Origin: Thermoleophilia bacterium
GTDB taxonomy: Bacteria; Actinomycetota; Thermoleophilia; Gaiellales; Gaiellaceae
NCBI GenBank assembly: GCA_025929895.1
Contig: JAICPI010000001.1
Span: 33,350-97,349, forward strand
Length of the DNA: 64,000 nt
Direction of reading: 5' to 3'
Numbering within the stretch: the stretch's first letter is position 1; each line of letters starts with the position of its first letter. The notes beneath the pieces were generated by a model, which had not been told where the DNA came from, made no database searches, and saw only the letters and a list, made by a program, of their open reading frames with translations. The position numbers and the translations under genes are program-made. Below are positions 38,912-46,136 of this stretch, piece by piece.

Positions 38912-39292
38912 GTGCCGCACCGCCGCATCTCGTCCGGATCGCCGTTCGAGCCCGTGATGGGGTACTGCCGCGCGGTCGTCGCGGGCAAGTCGGTCTACGT
39001 CAGCGGTACCGCACCGATCATGTTCGACGGCGGCGACCTCCCCGACGGCGCGTACGAGCAGGCGCAGCGGTGCCTCGAGGTCATCGTCGACGCCCTGGAG
39101 CAAGCGGGCGCGAGCGCCGACGACGTCGTGCGCACGCGGGTCTTCATCACGGACGCCCAGTGGTTCGACGACGTTGCGCGCGCCCACGCCGAGGTCTTCC
39201 GTGACGTCCGGCCCGCCAACACGACGGTCGTGACACAGCTCATGGATCCGAGCTGGAAGGTGGAGATCGAAGCGGAGGCGGTCCTGCCTTGA
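38912..39292 (+). CDS. RidA family protein (reactive imine/enamine deaminase type)
   Basis: A 126-residue RidA/YjgF fold protein. The opening RRISSGSPFEP, VVAGKSVYVSGTAPI and the C-terminal RPANTTVVTQLMDPSWKVEIEAEA are typical, with the substrate-binding Arg (VVRTRVFITD) and Glu present. Members hydrolyse 2-aminoacrylate and similar imines. The GTG at 38912 follows a TACTAG -10-like element by 6-7 nt, suggesting a leaderless mRNA. It overlaps the next gene (TTGA). Confidence 0.85.
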   Translation: MPHRRISSGSPFEPVMGYCRAVVAGKSVYVSGTAPIMFDGGDLPDGAYEQAQRCLEVIVDALEQAGASADDVVRTRVFITDAQWFDDVARAHAEVFRDVRPANTTVVTQLMDPSWKVEIEAEAVLP

Positions 39293-40485
39293 AGCAGATC
39301 TACCCGGCGACCATCACGGGCAAGAGCTTCGCACCGGGCGGAAGCGTGCTCGACCACAAGTTCGGGCAGAGCGACCCGTACACGCTCGGCGTCGAGGAGG
39401 AGTACATGCTGCTCGACGGCGAGACATTCGACCTCGTGCAGCACATCGACACCGTGCTCGCCGCGGTCGAGGGCCACGAGCTCGAGTCGCGGATCAACCC
39501 CGAGCTGATGCAGTCCGTGCTCGAGATCGCGACGCCGGTCTGCCGCACGGCCACGGACGTCGACCAGGAGCTCCGCAAGCTTCGCGGCTACGTCGTCGAG
39601 GTCGCCAGCGGGAAGGGCCTGCGCGTCGGCTCGGCGGGCACGCACCCGTTCTCGCTCTTCGAGCGGCAGCGGATCACGGCGCGCGACCGCTACCGCAACC
39701 TCGTCGACCAGCTCCAGTACGTCGCCCGCCGCGAGCTGATCTTCGGGATGCACGTCCACGTCGCCGTCGACGACGCCGAGAAGGCGATCCAGATCGTGAA
39801 CGGCCTGCTCGTCGAGCTGCCCACGCTGCTCGCGCTCTCGGCGAGCTCGCCGTTCTGGCGCGGCGAGCCGACCGGGCTCTCGTCGTCCCGCCAGATGGTC
39901 TTCGCCGCGTTCCCGCGCTCGGGCCCGCCGCCGCGCTTCAAGGACTACGCCGACTACGCCGAGGTCGTCGGCCAGCTCGAGAAGACCGGCTGCATCGCCG
40001 ACTACACGCACATCTGGTGGGACATCCGCCTGCACCCGAAGTGGGGCACCGTCGAGGTCCGGATCTGCGACGCGGTCACCCGCGTCGAGGACGCGGTCGC
40101 GATCACCGCGTACTGCCAGGCGCTCGTGAAGCTCTACTCGGAGATGTACGAGCGGCGCGAGCCCATCCCGTCCTTCCACCGGATCCTGACGACCGAGAAC
40201 AAGTGGCTCGCCGCGCGCTACGGGCTCGAGGCGCCCGTCATGGACCTCGCGACCGGCCGGCGCAATCGCGTTCCCGTCGCGCAGCTGGTCCGGCGACGGC
40301 TTCGCGATCTCGAGCCGCACGCGCGCGAGCTCGGGGCCGAGCGCGAGCTCGAGGGGATCCGCGAGATCCTCGGCCGCGGCAACGGGTCGGACCGGCAGCT
40401 CCGCGTCTTCAACGCGAACCGCGACATCGTCGAGGTCGCGCGCGAGATCGCGGCGGCGACCGAGGTCGCGGCGATCGTGGTCTAG
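39289..40485 (+). CDS. YbdK-type carboxylate-amine ligase (glutamate-cysteine ligase 2 family)
   Basis: A 398-residue GCS2-fold ATP-dependent ligase. Motifs include LGVEEEYMLLDGETFDLV, MQSVLEIATPVCRTATDV, FGMHVHVAVDD, and the catalytic-site region WWDIRLHPKWGTVEVRICDAVT. Weak glutamate-cysteine ligase activity is known for E. coli YbdK, and many relatives have other substrates. The TTG start overlaps the ridA stop (TTGA), so the two are coupled; a start nearer VLDHKFGQ is possible. Confidence 0.88.
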   Translation: MKQIYPATITGKSFAPGGSVLDHKFGQSDPYTLGVEEEYMLLDGETFDLVQHIDTVLAAVEGHELESRINPELMQSVLEIATPVCRTATDVDQELRKLRGYVVEVASGKGLRVGSAGTHPFSLFERQRITARDRYRNLVDQLQYVARRELIFGMHVHVAVDDAEKAIQIVNGLLVELPTLLALSASSPFWRGEPTGLSSSRQMVFAAFPRSGPPPRFKDYADYAEVVGQLEKTGCIADYTHIWWDIRLHPKWGTVEVRICDAVTRVEDAVAITAYCQALVKLYSEMYERREPIPSFHRILTTENKWLAARYGLEAPVMDLATGRRNRVPVAQLVRRRLRDLEPHARELGAERELEGIREILGRGNGSDRQLRVFNANRDIVEVAREIAAATEVAAIVV

Positions 40486-40559
40486 GACCTCTCGCGCGCC
40501 CGAGCCCGTATCCCGGGCGTGGACCTGCGGGAGCACACACGTCGTAGAGTCGTTGCGGG

Positions 40560-41069
40560 ATGCCGGGCTCCGGCCGCGACGAGCGTGCCTGGGTGCGTGG
40601 CGCTCAGGCCGGGTCGGCCTCGGATCTCGAGGCCCTGTTCCGCGCGTACTGGCCCAGGGCCTTCCGCGCCGCGTACCTCGTCGCTCACGACGCCGCGGCC
40701 GCAGAGGACATCGCCCAGGAGGCGTTTCTCGCCGCGATCCGCGCCCTCGACCGCTTCGACCGGCGCCGGCCGTTCGGCCCCTGGCTGCACCGGATCGTCG
40801 TCAACCGCGCGATCGACTGGAGCCGCGCGCGCACGCTCCGCGCGGAGCTCGAGCTGCACGACGTCCCGGTCGAGCAGCCGGACCGCTCCGACGCCGACCG
40901 CCTCGCCGCCGCAATCGCGGAGCTGCCGGAGGAGCAGCGCGCCGTGATCGTCCTCCGCCACCTGCTCGAGTACACCCCGGGCGAGATCGCCGACCTGCTC
41001 GAGCTGCCGCGCGGCACCGTCAACTCGCGCCTGCGCCGCGGGCTCGACGCGCTGAAGGGCGAGCTGTGA
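40560..41069 (+). CDS. ECF-type RNA polymerase sigma factor
   Basis: A 169-residue group IV sigma factor. The sigma-2 region LFRAYWPRAFRAAYLVAHDAAAAEDIAQEAFLAAI through GPWLHRIVVNRAIDWSR, and the sigma-4 region LPEEQRAVIVLRHLLEYTPGEIADLLELPRGTVNSRLRRG, are both complete. It heads a run of four co-directional genes and overlaps the next by 4 bp (GTGA), which is how sigma/anti-sigma pairs are usually arranged. Confidence 0.93.
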   Translation: MPGSGRDERAWVRGAQAGSASDLEALFRAYWPRAFRAAYLVAHDAAAAEDIAQEAFLAAIRALDRFDRRRPFGPWLHRIVVNRAIDWSRARTLRAELELHDVPVEQPDRSDADRLAAAIAELPEEQRAVIVLRHLLEYTPGEIADLLELPRGTVNSRLRRGLDALKGEL

Positions 41070-42193
41070 GGCGCGCGCTCGAGCGGATCGAGATCCCGGG
41101 CGAGCACGAGGCGCGCGAGCGTGCGTGGGCCGTCGTCCAGGCGGCGCACGCCGGGCGTGAGCCCCAGCCTCGTAGTCGAACGCTCGTCCGTCCGCTGCTC
41201 GTCGCGTGCGCGCTGGCGGCCGCCGTCGCGGCCGCGCTGAGCCCGCCGGGCCGCGCGGTGATCGAGGACGTGCGCGAGGTGATCGGCGTCGAGAGCGCCG
41301 AGCCCGCGCTCTTCTCCCTCCCGACGGAGGGACGGGTGCTCTCGGTGTCGCCGGGGACCGCGTGGATCGTCCACGGTGACGGCTCGAGCCGGCTGCTCGG
41401 CCCCTACCGCGGCGCCGCCTGGTCGCCGTTCGGCCGCTTCGTGGTCGGGACGACGCGACTCCAGCTCGCGACGCTCGAGCCGGACGGGGACAAGCGGTGG
41501 TCGCTCGCGCGCCGCGACGTGCGCCGCGCGACCTGGGGCGGGACGAGGACCGACACGCGGATCGCGTACCTGGCCGGGACGCAGCTCCACGTCGTCGGCG
41601 GAGACGGCAGAGGCGACACGGCGTTGATCGATGCGCCGAGCCTCCCCCGCTCCCCGCTCGCCTGGCAACCGGGCCGCGCGGACCGCCTCGCGTACGTCGT
41701 CGACGATGTCCTCCGCGTCGTTTCGACCCGCGCCCGGGGCGAAGAGGCGTGGAGCGTCGACGTTCCCGGGCCGCTCGTGTCGCTCGAGTGGTCGGACGAC
41801 GGCTCGAGGCTGCTCGCGCTCTCGCGGCGGCAGCTGGCGGTGTTCGTGCCCGGCAGGGCCGTCTCGCGGACGACCCTTCCGCGCGGAACCGTGGGCGTGG
41901 CCGCCGCCTTCGAACCGGGCAGCCGGCGGATCGCGACAGTCATCTACTCGCCGCGGCTCGACCGGAGCGACCTCAGGCTCGGAGCGCGCGTCCGGTTCTC
42001 CGGCAGCGGCCGCTTCACCGGGCTCGCTTGGTCGCCCGACGCCGAGTGGCTGCTCGTCCCGTGGCGCGACGCCGACCAGTGGGTGTTCGTCTCGACCGAC
42101 GGCTCGCGGCGGATTCGCGCGGTCTCCCGCGTGAGCGCGCAGTTCGACGGCTTTCCTCGGGTGGAAGGGTGGATCGCCGATGAAGAGGAGTGA
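41066..42193 (+). CDS. Membrane-anchored beta-propeller protein, candidate anti-sigma factor
   Basis: A 375-residue protein. The cytoplasmic head (about residues 1-43, RIEIPGEHEARERAWAVVQ) is short and lacks the zinc anti-sigma motif HxxxCxxC. One membrane helix (about 45-60) follows. The rest is an extracytoplasmic WD40/PD40-like propeller with repeated blades (SPFGRFVVGTTRLQLATLEP, WSDDGSRLLALSRRQLAVF, WSPDAEWLLVPWRDADQWVF). Coupling to the ECF gene suggests the head binds the sigma factor and the propeller senses an envelope signal. This role is inferred from position only. Confidence 0.72.
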   Translation: MRRALERIEIPGEHEARERAWAVVQAAHAGREPQPRSRTLVRPLLVACALAAAVAAALSPPGRAVIEDVREVIGVESAEPALFSLPTEGRVLSVSPGTAWIVHGDGSSRLLGPYRGAAWSPFGRFVVGTTRLQLATLEPDGDKRWSLARRDVRRATWGGTRTDTRIAYLAGTQLHVVGGDGRGDTALIDAPSLPRSPLAWQPGRADRLAYVVDDVLRVVSTRARGEEAWSVDVPGPLVSLEWSDDGSRLLALSRRQLAVFVPGRAVSRTTLPRGTVGVAAAFEPGSRRIATVIYSPRLDRSDLRLGARVRFSGSGRFTGLAWSPDAEWLLVPWRDADQWVFVSTDGSRRIRAVSRVSAQFDGFPRVEGWIADEEE

Positions 42194-43124
42194 GTTCCTC
42201 CTCGGTGCTGCCGGTCTGGTGCTCGCGCCCGAGGCCTTCGCGCGGCGCCTCGGCGGCGTGTCGACAGCGCTCGTCACGGCCGATCTCGAGTCGCACGTCG
42301 TCGCGGTCGACCTGACGACCGGCCGCGTGCTGCGCCGGATCCGGACCGGACCCGGGCCGCGGGCGATCGAGCGGGTCGGCAACGACGCGCTCGTCGCGCA
42401 CACCGAGCACGGTGCGCTGACGCTGATCGACGGCGCCCGGATGCGAGTGCGGCGCACGATCGAGGGACTCGTCGAGCCCCGCTACGCCGCCGCGTGCGAC
42501 GAGTACGCGTTCGTCACCGACTCACGGCTCGGGCAGCTCGTGGCGATCGAGCTGGCGACCGGGCGGGTCGTCGACCGGATCGAGGTGGGCGGCGCGCCGC
42601 GCCACCTCTCCTTCGAGCGCTCGGGCCGCGTCGTCTGGGTCGTCTTGGGGAACACCGCGGACCGAGTCGCCGTCGTGGACGTCGGCGTGCCGCGGCGCAT
42701 GCGACTCGTCCGACGCTTCTCGCCGCCGTTCCTCGCGCACGACGTCGGCTTCGGCCCCGGGCGCGTCTGGCTCACGGGCGGAGCCTCGCGCGAGGTGGCG
42801 ATCTACGACCCGCGCGGCCGAGCGGTCCGGCTCCGTGCGGACGCCCCGCCTCAGCACGTGGCGTTCCTCGGGCGGTTGGCGCTCGTCGCGAGCGGCGACA
42901 GCGGGTCGCTCCGCGTGCACGACGCGCGGACGGGCAGGCTGCTGCGGACGTCGCCGATCCCGCTCGGGTCGTACAACGTGGACCGCGGCGGCGGCGGTGC
43001 GCAGGCGGTCACACCGTCGCTCGACAGGGGCACGCTCTGCGTGACGGACCCCCGCGGGCGCGTCGTCCGACGCCTTCGCGTGGCACGCTCGTCGCACGAC
43101 GCCTGCGTCGTCGTCACGCCGTAG
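42180..43124 (+). CDS. Secreted YVTN-type beta-propeller protein
   Basis: A 314-residue protein with a basic N-terminus and hydrophobic signal (MKRSEFLLGAAGLVLAPEAFA). Seven-bladed YVTN-like repeats follow (HVVAVDLTTGRVLRRIRTG, QLVAIELATGRVVDRIEVGGAPRHLSF, RVAVVDVGVPRRMRLV, SLRVHDARTGRLLRTS). It overlaps the membrane propeller gene by 14 bp. Its own propeller may partner with the membrane one; no enzymatic motif is seen. Confidence 0.78.
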   Translation: MKRSEFLLGAAGLVLAPEAFARRLGGVSTALVTADLESHVVAVDLTTGRVLRRIRTGPGPRAIERVGNDALVAHTEHGALTLIDGARMRVRRTIEGLVEPRYAAACDEYAFVTDSRLGQLVAIELATGRVVDRIEVGGAPRHLSFERSGRVVWVVLGNTADRVAVVDVGVPRRMRLVRRFSPPFLAHDVGFGPGRVWLTGGASREVAIYDPRGRAVRLRADAPPQHVAFLGRLALVASGDSGSLRVHDARTGRLLRTSPIPLGSYNVDRGGGGAQAVTPSLDRGTLCVTDPRGRVVRRLRVARSSHDACVVVTP

Positions 43125-43136
43125 TACGGTCCCGCC

Positions 43137-43595
43137 GTGCTGACGGCGGGCTCTCCGTTCCCGGACGCGACCGTCTACGCGGCGCCCGGCGAGGCGATCT
43201 CGCTACGCGGCGCGGCCGAGGGCTCGCGCGCGCTCTTCGTCTTCTACCTCTTCGACTTCTCCTTCACCTGAACGAGCGAGCTCGAGCTCCTGCGTGACAG
43301 GAGCGCCGAGTTCGAGCAGGCGGGCGTGAGGCTCTTCGGCGTCTCGCGCGACTCGCCCTGGACGCACATCGCCTGGTCGCAGGTGCTCGACCTGACCTTC
43401 CCGCTCCTCTCCGACTGGAACGGCGAGGCGGTACGGGCGCTCGGGATCGGGATCGAGTTCCGCGGGCTGCGCGACGTCGCGGGCAGGTCGGCGTTCCTCG
43501 TCGACGAGGACGGTACGGTCCGCGGGGCATGGCGCTACGGGCCGGCGGAGATCCCCGACGTCGGCGAGCTGCTCGTGGCTGCCCTCAGCGCCTGA
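43137..43595 (+). CDS. Peroxiredoxin-like (AhpC/TSA) selenoprotein with in-frame TGA at the peroxidatic position
   Basis: The frame runs from GTG at 43137 to the stop at 43595 (152 residues) through a single TGA at 43269-43271, codon 45. The flanking text is FVFYLFDFSFT, then TGA, then TSELELLRDR. In 2-Cys and related peroxiredoxins the peroxidatic Cys occupies exactly this place after the D-F-x-x-x element and before (P/T)xE. Downstream conservation (GVRLFGVSRDSPWTHIAWSQ, FPLLSDWNGEAVRALG, RSAFLVDEDGTVRGAWRY) shows the rest is under selection, so read-through as selenocysteine is far likelier than decay. A SECIS-like hairpin follows. It lies 12 bp after the propeller gene and overlaps the convergent ABC permease gene by 11 bp. 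Confidence 0.85.
43286..43304 (+). promoter_or_regulatory. Bacterial SECIS-like stem-loop
   Basis: GCTCCTG (43286-43292) and CAGGAGC (43298-43304) pair perfectly around the 5-nt loop CGTGA. The loop starts 21 nt after the TGA, inside the 16-37 nt range known for bacterial SECIS elements, and a G is among the first two loop bases. It also encodes the LRDRSA residues, so it overlaps coding sequence as expected for bSECIS. Confidence 0.75.
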
Positions 43596-44346
43596 TCGCG
43601 CGGCGGTAGCGCCACGCGGACAGCGGCGCGAACACGGCGACGATCGCGAGCGACCAGAGCACCGCGAGCCAGACGTCGTTCCCCGCCGGCGTGTCCAGGA
43701 AGAGCGCGCGTGCGGCGTTCACCATCTTCGTGAACGGGTTGTTCTCGGCCACGACCTCGAGCCACGAGGGCATCGACTCGACCGGCACGAACGCGGACGA
43801 GACGAACGTCATCGGGAAGAGGACCGTGAACCCGAACGCGTTGGCCGCCTCGGCCGACGACGCGGTCAGCCCGATGAACGCGAACACCCACGAGAACGCA
43901 TAGCCGATCAGGAGGAGCAGGAGGATCCCCGCGACGATCTCGAGCACGCCGGTCTTGAACGAGAAGCCCACGAGCAGCCCGACGCCGATCATCACGACGA
44001 GCTGAACGACGTTCGAGAAGACGTCCGCGAGGGTGCGCCCCGTCAGCACCGCCGAACGCGACATCGGCAGCGAGCGGAAGCGGTCCATCAACCCCTTCTT
44101 CAGGTCGTCGGCGAGGCCGAGCGCCGTGACGAAGCCGCCGAAGACCATCGACTGCACGATGATCCCGGGGATCAGGAAGTCGGCGTACTCGAGTCCGGGC
44201 GTCTCGATCGCGCCGCCGAAGACGTAGACGAAGAGCAGCACGAACATCACCGGCTGGACGGTGAAGCCGACGAGCAGGTCGGGCTGCCGGCGGATCCGCA
44301 GCAGGCTCCGCTTGGCGAGGACGAGCGTGTCGGTGACGGCGTTCAC
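43585..44346 (-). CDS. ABC-2 type transporter permease (drug exporter class)
   Basis: A 253-residue permease with six hydrophobic helices and the ABC-2/DrrB-like text GFTVQPVMFVLLFVYVFGGAI, LMDRFRSLPMSRSAVLTGRTLADVFSNVVQ and FVPVESMPSWLEVVAENNPFTKMVNAAR. It overlaps the ATPase gene by 4 bp, and the two form a DrrAB-like exporter. The substrate is unknown. Confidence 0.92.
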   Translation of the reverse strand: MNAVTDTLVLAKRSLLRIRRQPDLLVGFTVQPVMFVLLFVYVFGGAIETPGLEYADFLIPGIIVQSMVFGGFVTALGLADDLKKGLMDRFRSLPMSRSAVLTGRTLADVFSNVVQLVVMIGVGLLVGFSFKTGVLEIVAGILLLLLIGYAFSWVFAFIGLTASSAEAANAFGFTVLFPMTFVSSAFVPVESMPSWLEVVAENNPFTKMVNAARALFLDTPAGNDVWLAVLWSLAIVAVFAPLSAWRYRRAIRR

Positions 44347-45308
44347 CGCTCCGCGGGCTCGTCGTCCTGCTCGACGTGGTGCCCGGTCAGCTGGAGGAAG
44401 ACGTCGTCGAGCGTCGGCTCGCGCAGGGCGATGTCGTCGATCCGAACGCCGGCCTCGTCGAGCCGGCGCACCGCGGCCGTGATCGCGCCGCTCCGCTCGC
44501 GCAGCGGCACGCGGACGAGCCCGTCGACGAGCTCGGGACGGCCGTCGGCGACGCCCGCGAGGGCGCTCACGGCGGCCTCGCCGTCGGCGCCCGGGCAGAG
44601 CTGCACCTCCAGCCGGTCGCCGCCGATCTGCTCCTTCAGCTCGCGCGGGGTTCCTTCCGCGATCACGCGCCCCTGGTCGATCACCGCGATACGCTCGGCG
44701 AGGCGGTCGGCCTCGTCGAGGTACTGCGTGGTGAGCACGACCGTCGTCCCCTCGGCGACGAGCTGCTCGATCGCCTCCCAGAGGCCGAGGCGGCTGCGCA
44801 GGTCGAGCCCGGTCGTCGGCTCGTCCAGGAAGAGGAGCGGCGGCCGCGCGACGAGCGCCGCCGCCAGGTCGAGCCGGCGGCGCATCCCGCCGGAGTACGT
44901 CCCGACGAGCCGGTCGCCGTCGGCGGCGAGCTGGAAGTCCTCGAGCAGCTCGCGCGAGCGCTCCCTCGAGGCGCGGGGGCCGAGGTGGTAGAGGCGCCCG
45001 ACCATCTCGAGGTTCTCGAAGCCGCTCAGGTTCTCGTCGACCGCGGCGTACTGGCCCGCGAGCCCGATCCGCTCGCGCACCTGCGCGGCCTGCTTGACGA
45101 CATCGAAGCCGGCGACGCGCGCGGTCCCGCCGTCGGGTTGGAGCAGCGTCGTCAGGATGCGCACGGCCGTCGTCTTGCCGGCGCCGTTCGGGCCGAGCAG
45201 CCCGAACACGCTGCCGGTCTCCGCGCGGAGGTCGACGTCGCGCAGCGCGTGCACATCGCCGTAGTGCTTGCTCAGGCCGTGGGTCTCGACGGCGGGAGAC
45301 TCGGGCAT
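44343..45308 (-). CDS. ABC transporter ATP-binding protein (DrrA-like)
   Basis: A 321-residue ATPase: Walker A GPNGAGKTTAVRIL (about residues 39-52), signature YSGGMRRRLDLAAAL, Walker B LLFLDEPTTGLD and H-loop VLTTQYLDEADRLA, plus the DrrA-type C-terminal domain (ELKEQIGGDRLEVQL, EPTLDDVFLQLTGH). It energises the permease encoded next to it. Likely role is export of a drug or a secondary metabolite. Confidence 0.95.
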   Translation of the reverse strand: MPESPAVETHGLSKHYGDVHALRDVDLRAETGSVFGLLGPNGAGKTTAVRILTTLLQPDGGTARVAGFDVVKQAAQVRERIGLAGQYAAVDENLSGFENLEMVGRLYHLGPRASRERSRELLEDFQLAADGDRLVGTYSGGMRRRLDLAAALVARPPLLFLDEPTTGLDLRSRLGLWEAIEQLVAEGTTVVLTTQYLDEADRLAERIAVIDQGRVIAEGTPRELKEQIGGDRLEVQLCPGADGEAAVSALAGVADGRPELVDGLVRVPLRERSGAITAAVRRLDEAGVRIDDIALREPTLDDVFLQLTGHHVEQDDEPAER

Positions 45309-45329
45309 TCGCCTGACGCTACCGGAGGG

Positions 45330-46115
45330 CTACATCCCCATCGCGTGGTAGCCCGAGTCGACGTACAGGATCGTCCCGGTCACGTTGCGCGCCTCGTCGG
45401 AGAGCAGGTACGCCGCGGCCGAGCCGACGTCGTCGGCGCCGATGTGGCGATGGAGCGGCGCACGCTCCTCGACGATCGCCTCCATCGTCGGGAAGCCCGC
45501 GATCGAGCGCGCGGCGAGCGTCCGCACCGGGCCTGCCGAGATCGCGTTCACCCGGATGTCCTTCTGCCCGAGGTCCCACGCGAGGTAGCGGACTGACGCG
45601 TCGAGCGTCGCCTTCGCGACGCCCATCACGTTGTAGTGCGGCACCGCGCGCTCGCCTCCGAGGTAGGTCATCGTCACGATCGAGCCGCCGCCGCGCGCCG
45701 CCATCAGCGGCTCGGCCGCGTGGGCGCACGAGACGAGCGAGTAGGCGCTGACGTCGAGCGCCGTCCAGAACCGGTCGCGGGGCGTGTCGACGAAGCGGCC
45801 CTCGAGGTCCTCGGCCGCGGCGAACGCGACGGAGTGGACGAGCAGGTCGAGGCCCCCGTCGAACGTCTCGGCCGCCTCGGCGAAGACCCGCTCGACGTCG
45901 GCGTCCGAGCGGACGTCGCAGGCGGTCACGAGTGGGCTGGAGACGGACTCGGCGAGATCGCGGACGCCCTTCTCGATCCGTTCGCCCTGGTAGGTGAACG
46001 CGAGCTTCGCCCCCTCGTCCGCGAGCCGCTTCGCGATCGCCCACGCGATCGAGCGCTTGTTGGCGACGCCGAGGACGAGGGCGGCCTTACCCTCGAATCG
46101 CCCGGGGGGTGCCAT
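45330..46115 (-). CDS. fabI: Enoyl-[acyl-carrier-protein] reductase (NADH)
   Basis: A 261-residue SDR-type enzyme of type II fatty acid synthesis. FabI hallmarks are the modified nucleotide motif ALVLGVANKRSIAWAIAKRLADEGA, the catalytic Y-x6-K (HYNVMGVAKATLD), and KDIRVNAISAGPVRTLAARSI. The product length matches FabI. It starts at an ATG 21 bp from the divergent protease gene. Confidence 0.95.
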   Translation of the reverse strand: MAPPGRFEGKAALVLGVANKRSIAWAIAKRLADEGAKLAFTYQGERIEKGVRDLAESVSSPLVTACDVRSDADVERVFAEAAETFDGGLDLLVHSVAFAAAEDLEGRFVDTPRDRFWTALDVSAYSLVSCAHAAEPLMAARGGGSIVTMTYLGGERAVPHYNVMGVAKATLDASVRYLAWDLGQKDIRVNAISAGPVRTLAARSIAGFPTMEAIVEERAPLHRHIGADDVGSAAAYLLSDEARNVTGTILYVDSGYHAMGM

Positions 46116-46136
46116 TCCGCAGGACTCTAGGCTAGT

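Noticed and set aside
40761..40790. A fourth copy of the 18-bp palindrome, inside the ECF gene
   Set aside because: Only the GGCCGTTCGGCCC core matches; it encodes the family residues RRPFGPWL and lacks the outer AT/AT bases.
43137..43595. Reading the peroxiredoxin as a pseudogene or as a shorter gene starting at 43326
   Set aside because: The only lesion is TGA at the catalytic Cys codon, with both flanks conserved and a SECIS-like hairpin at the right distance; a start at 43326 would remove half the fold and the active site.
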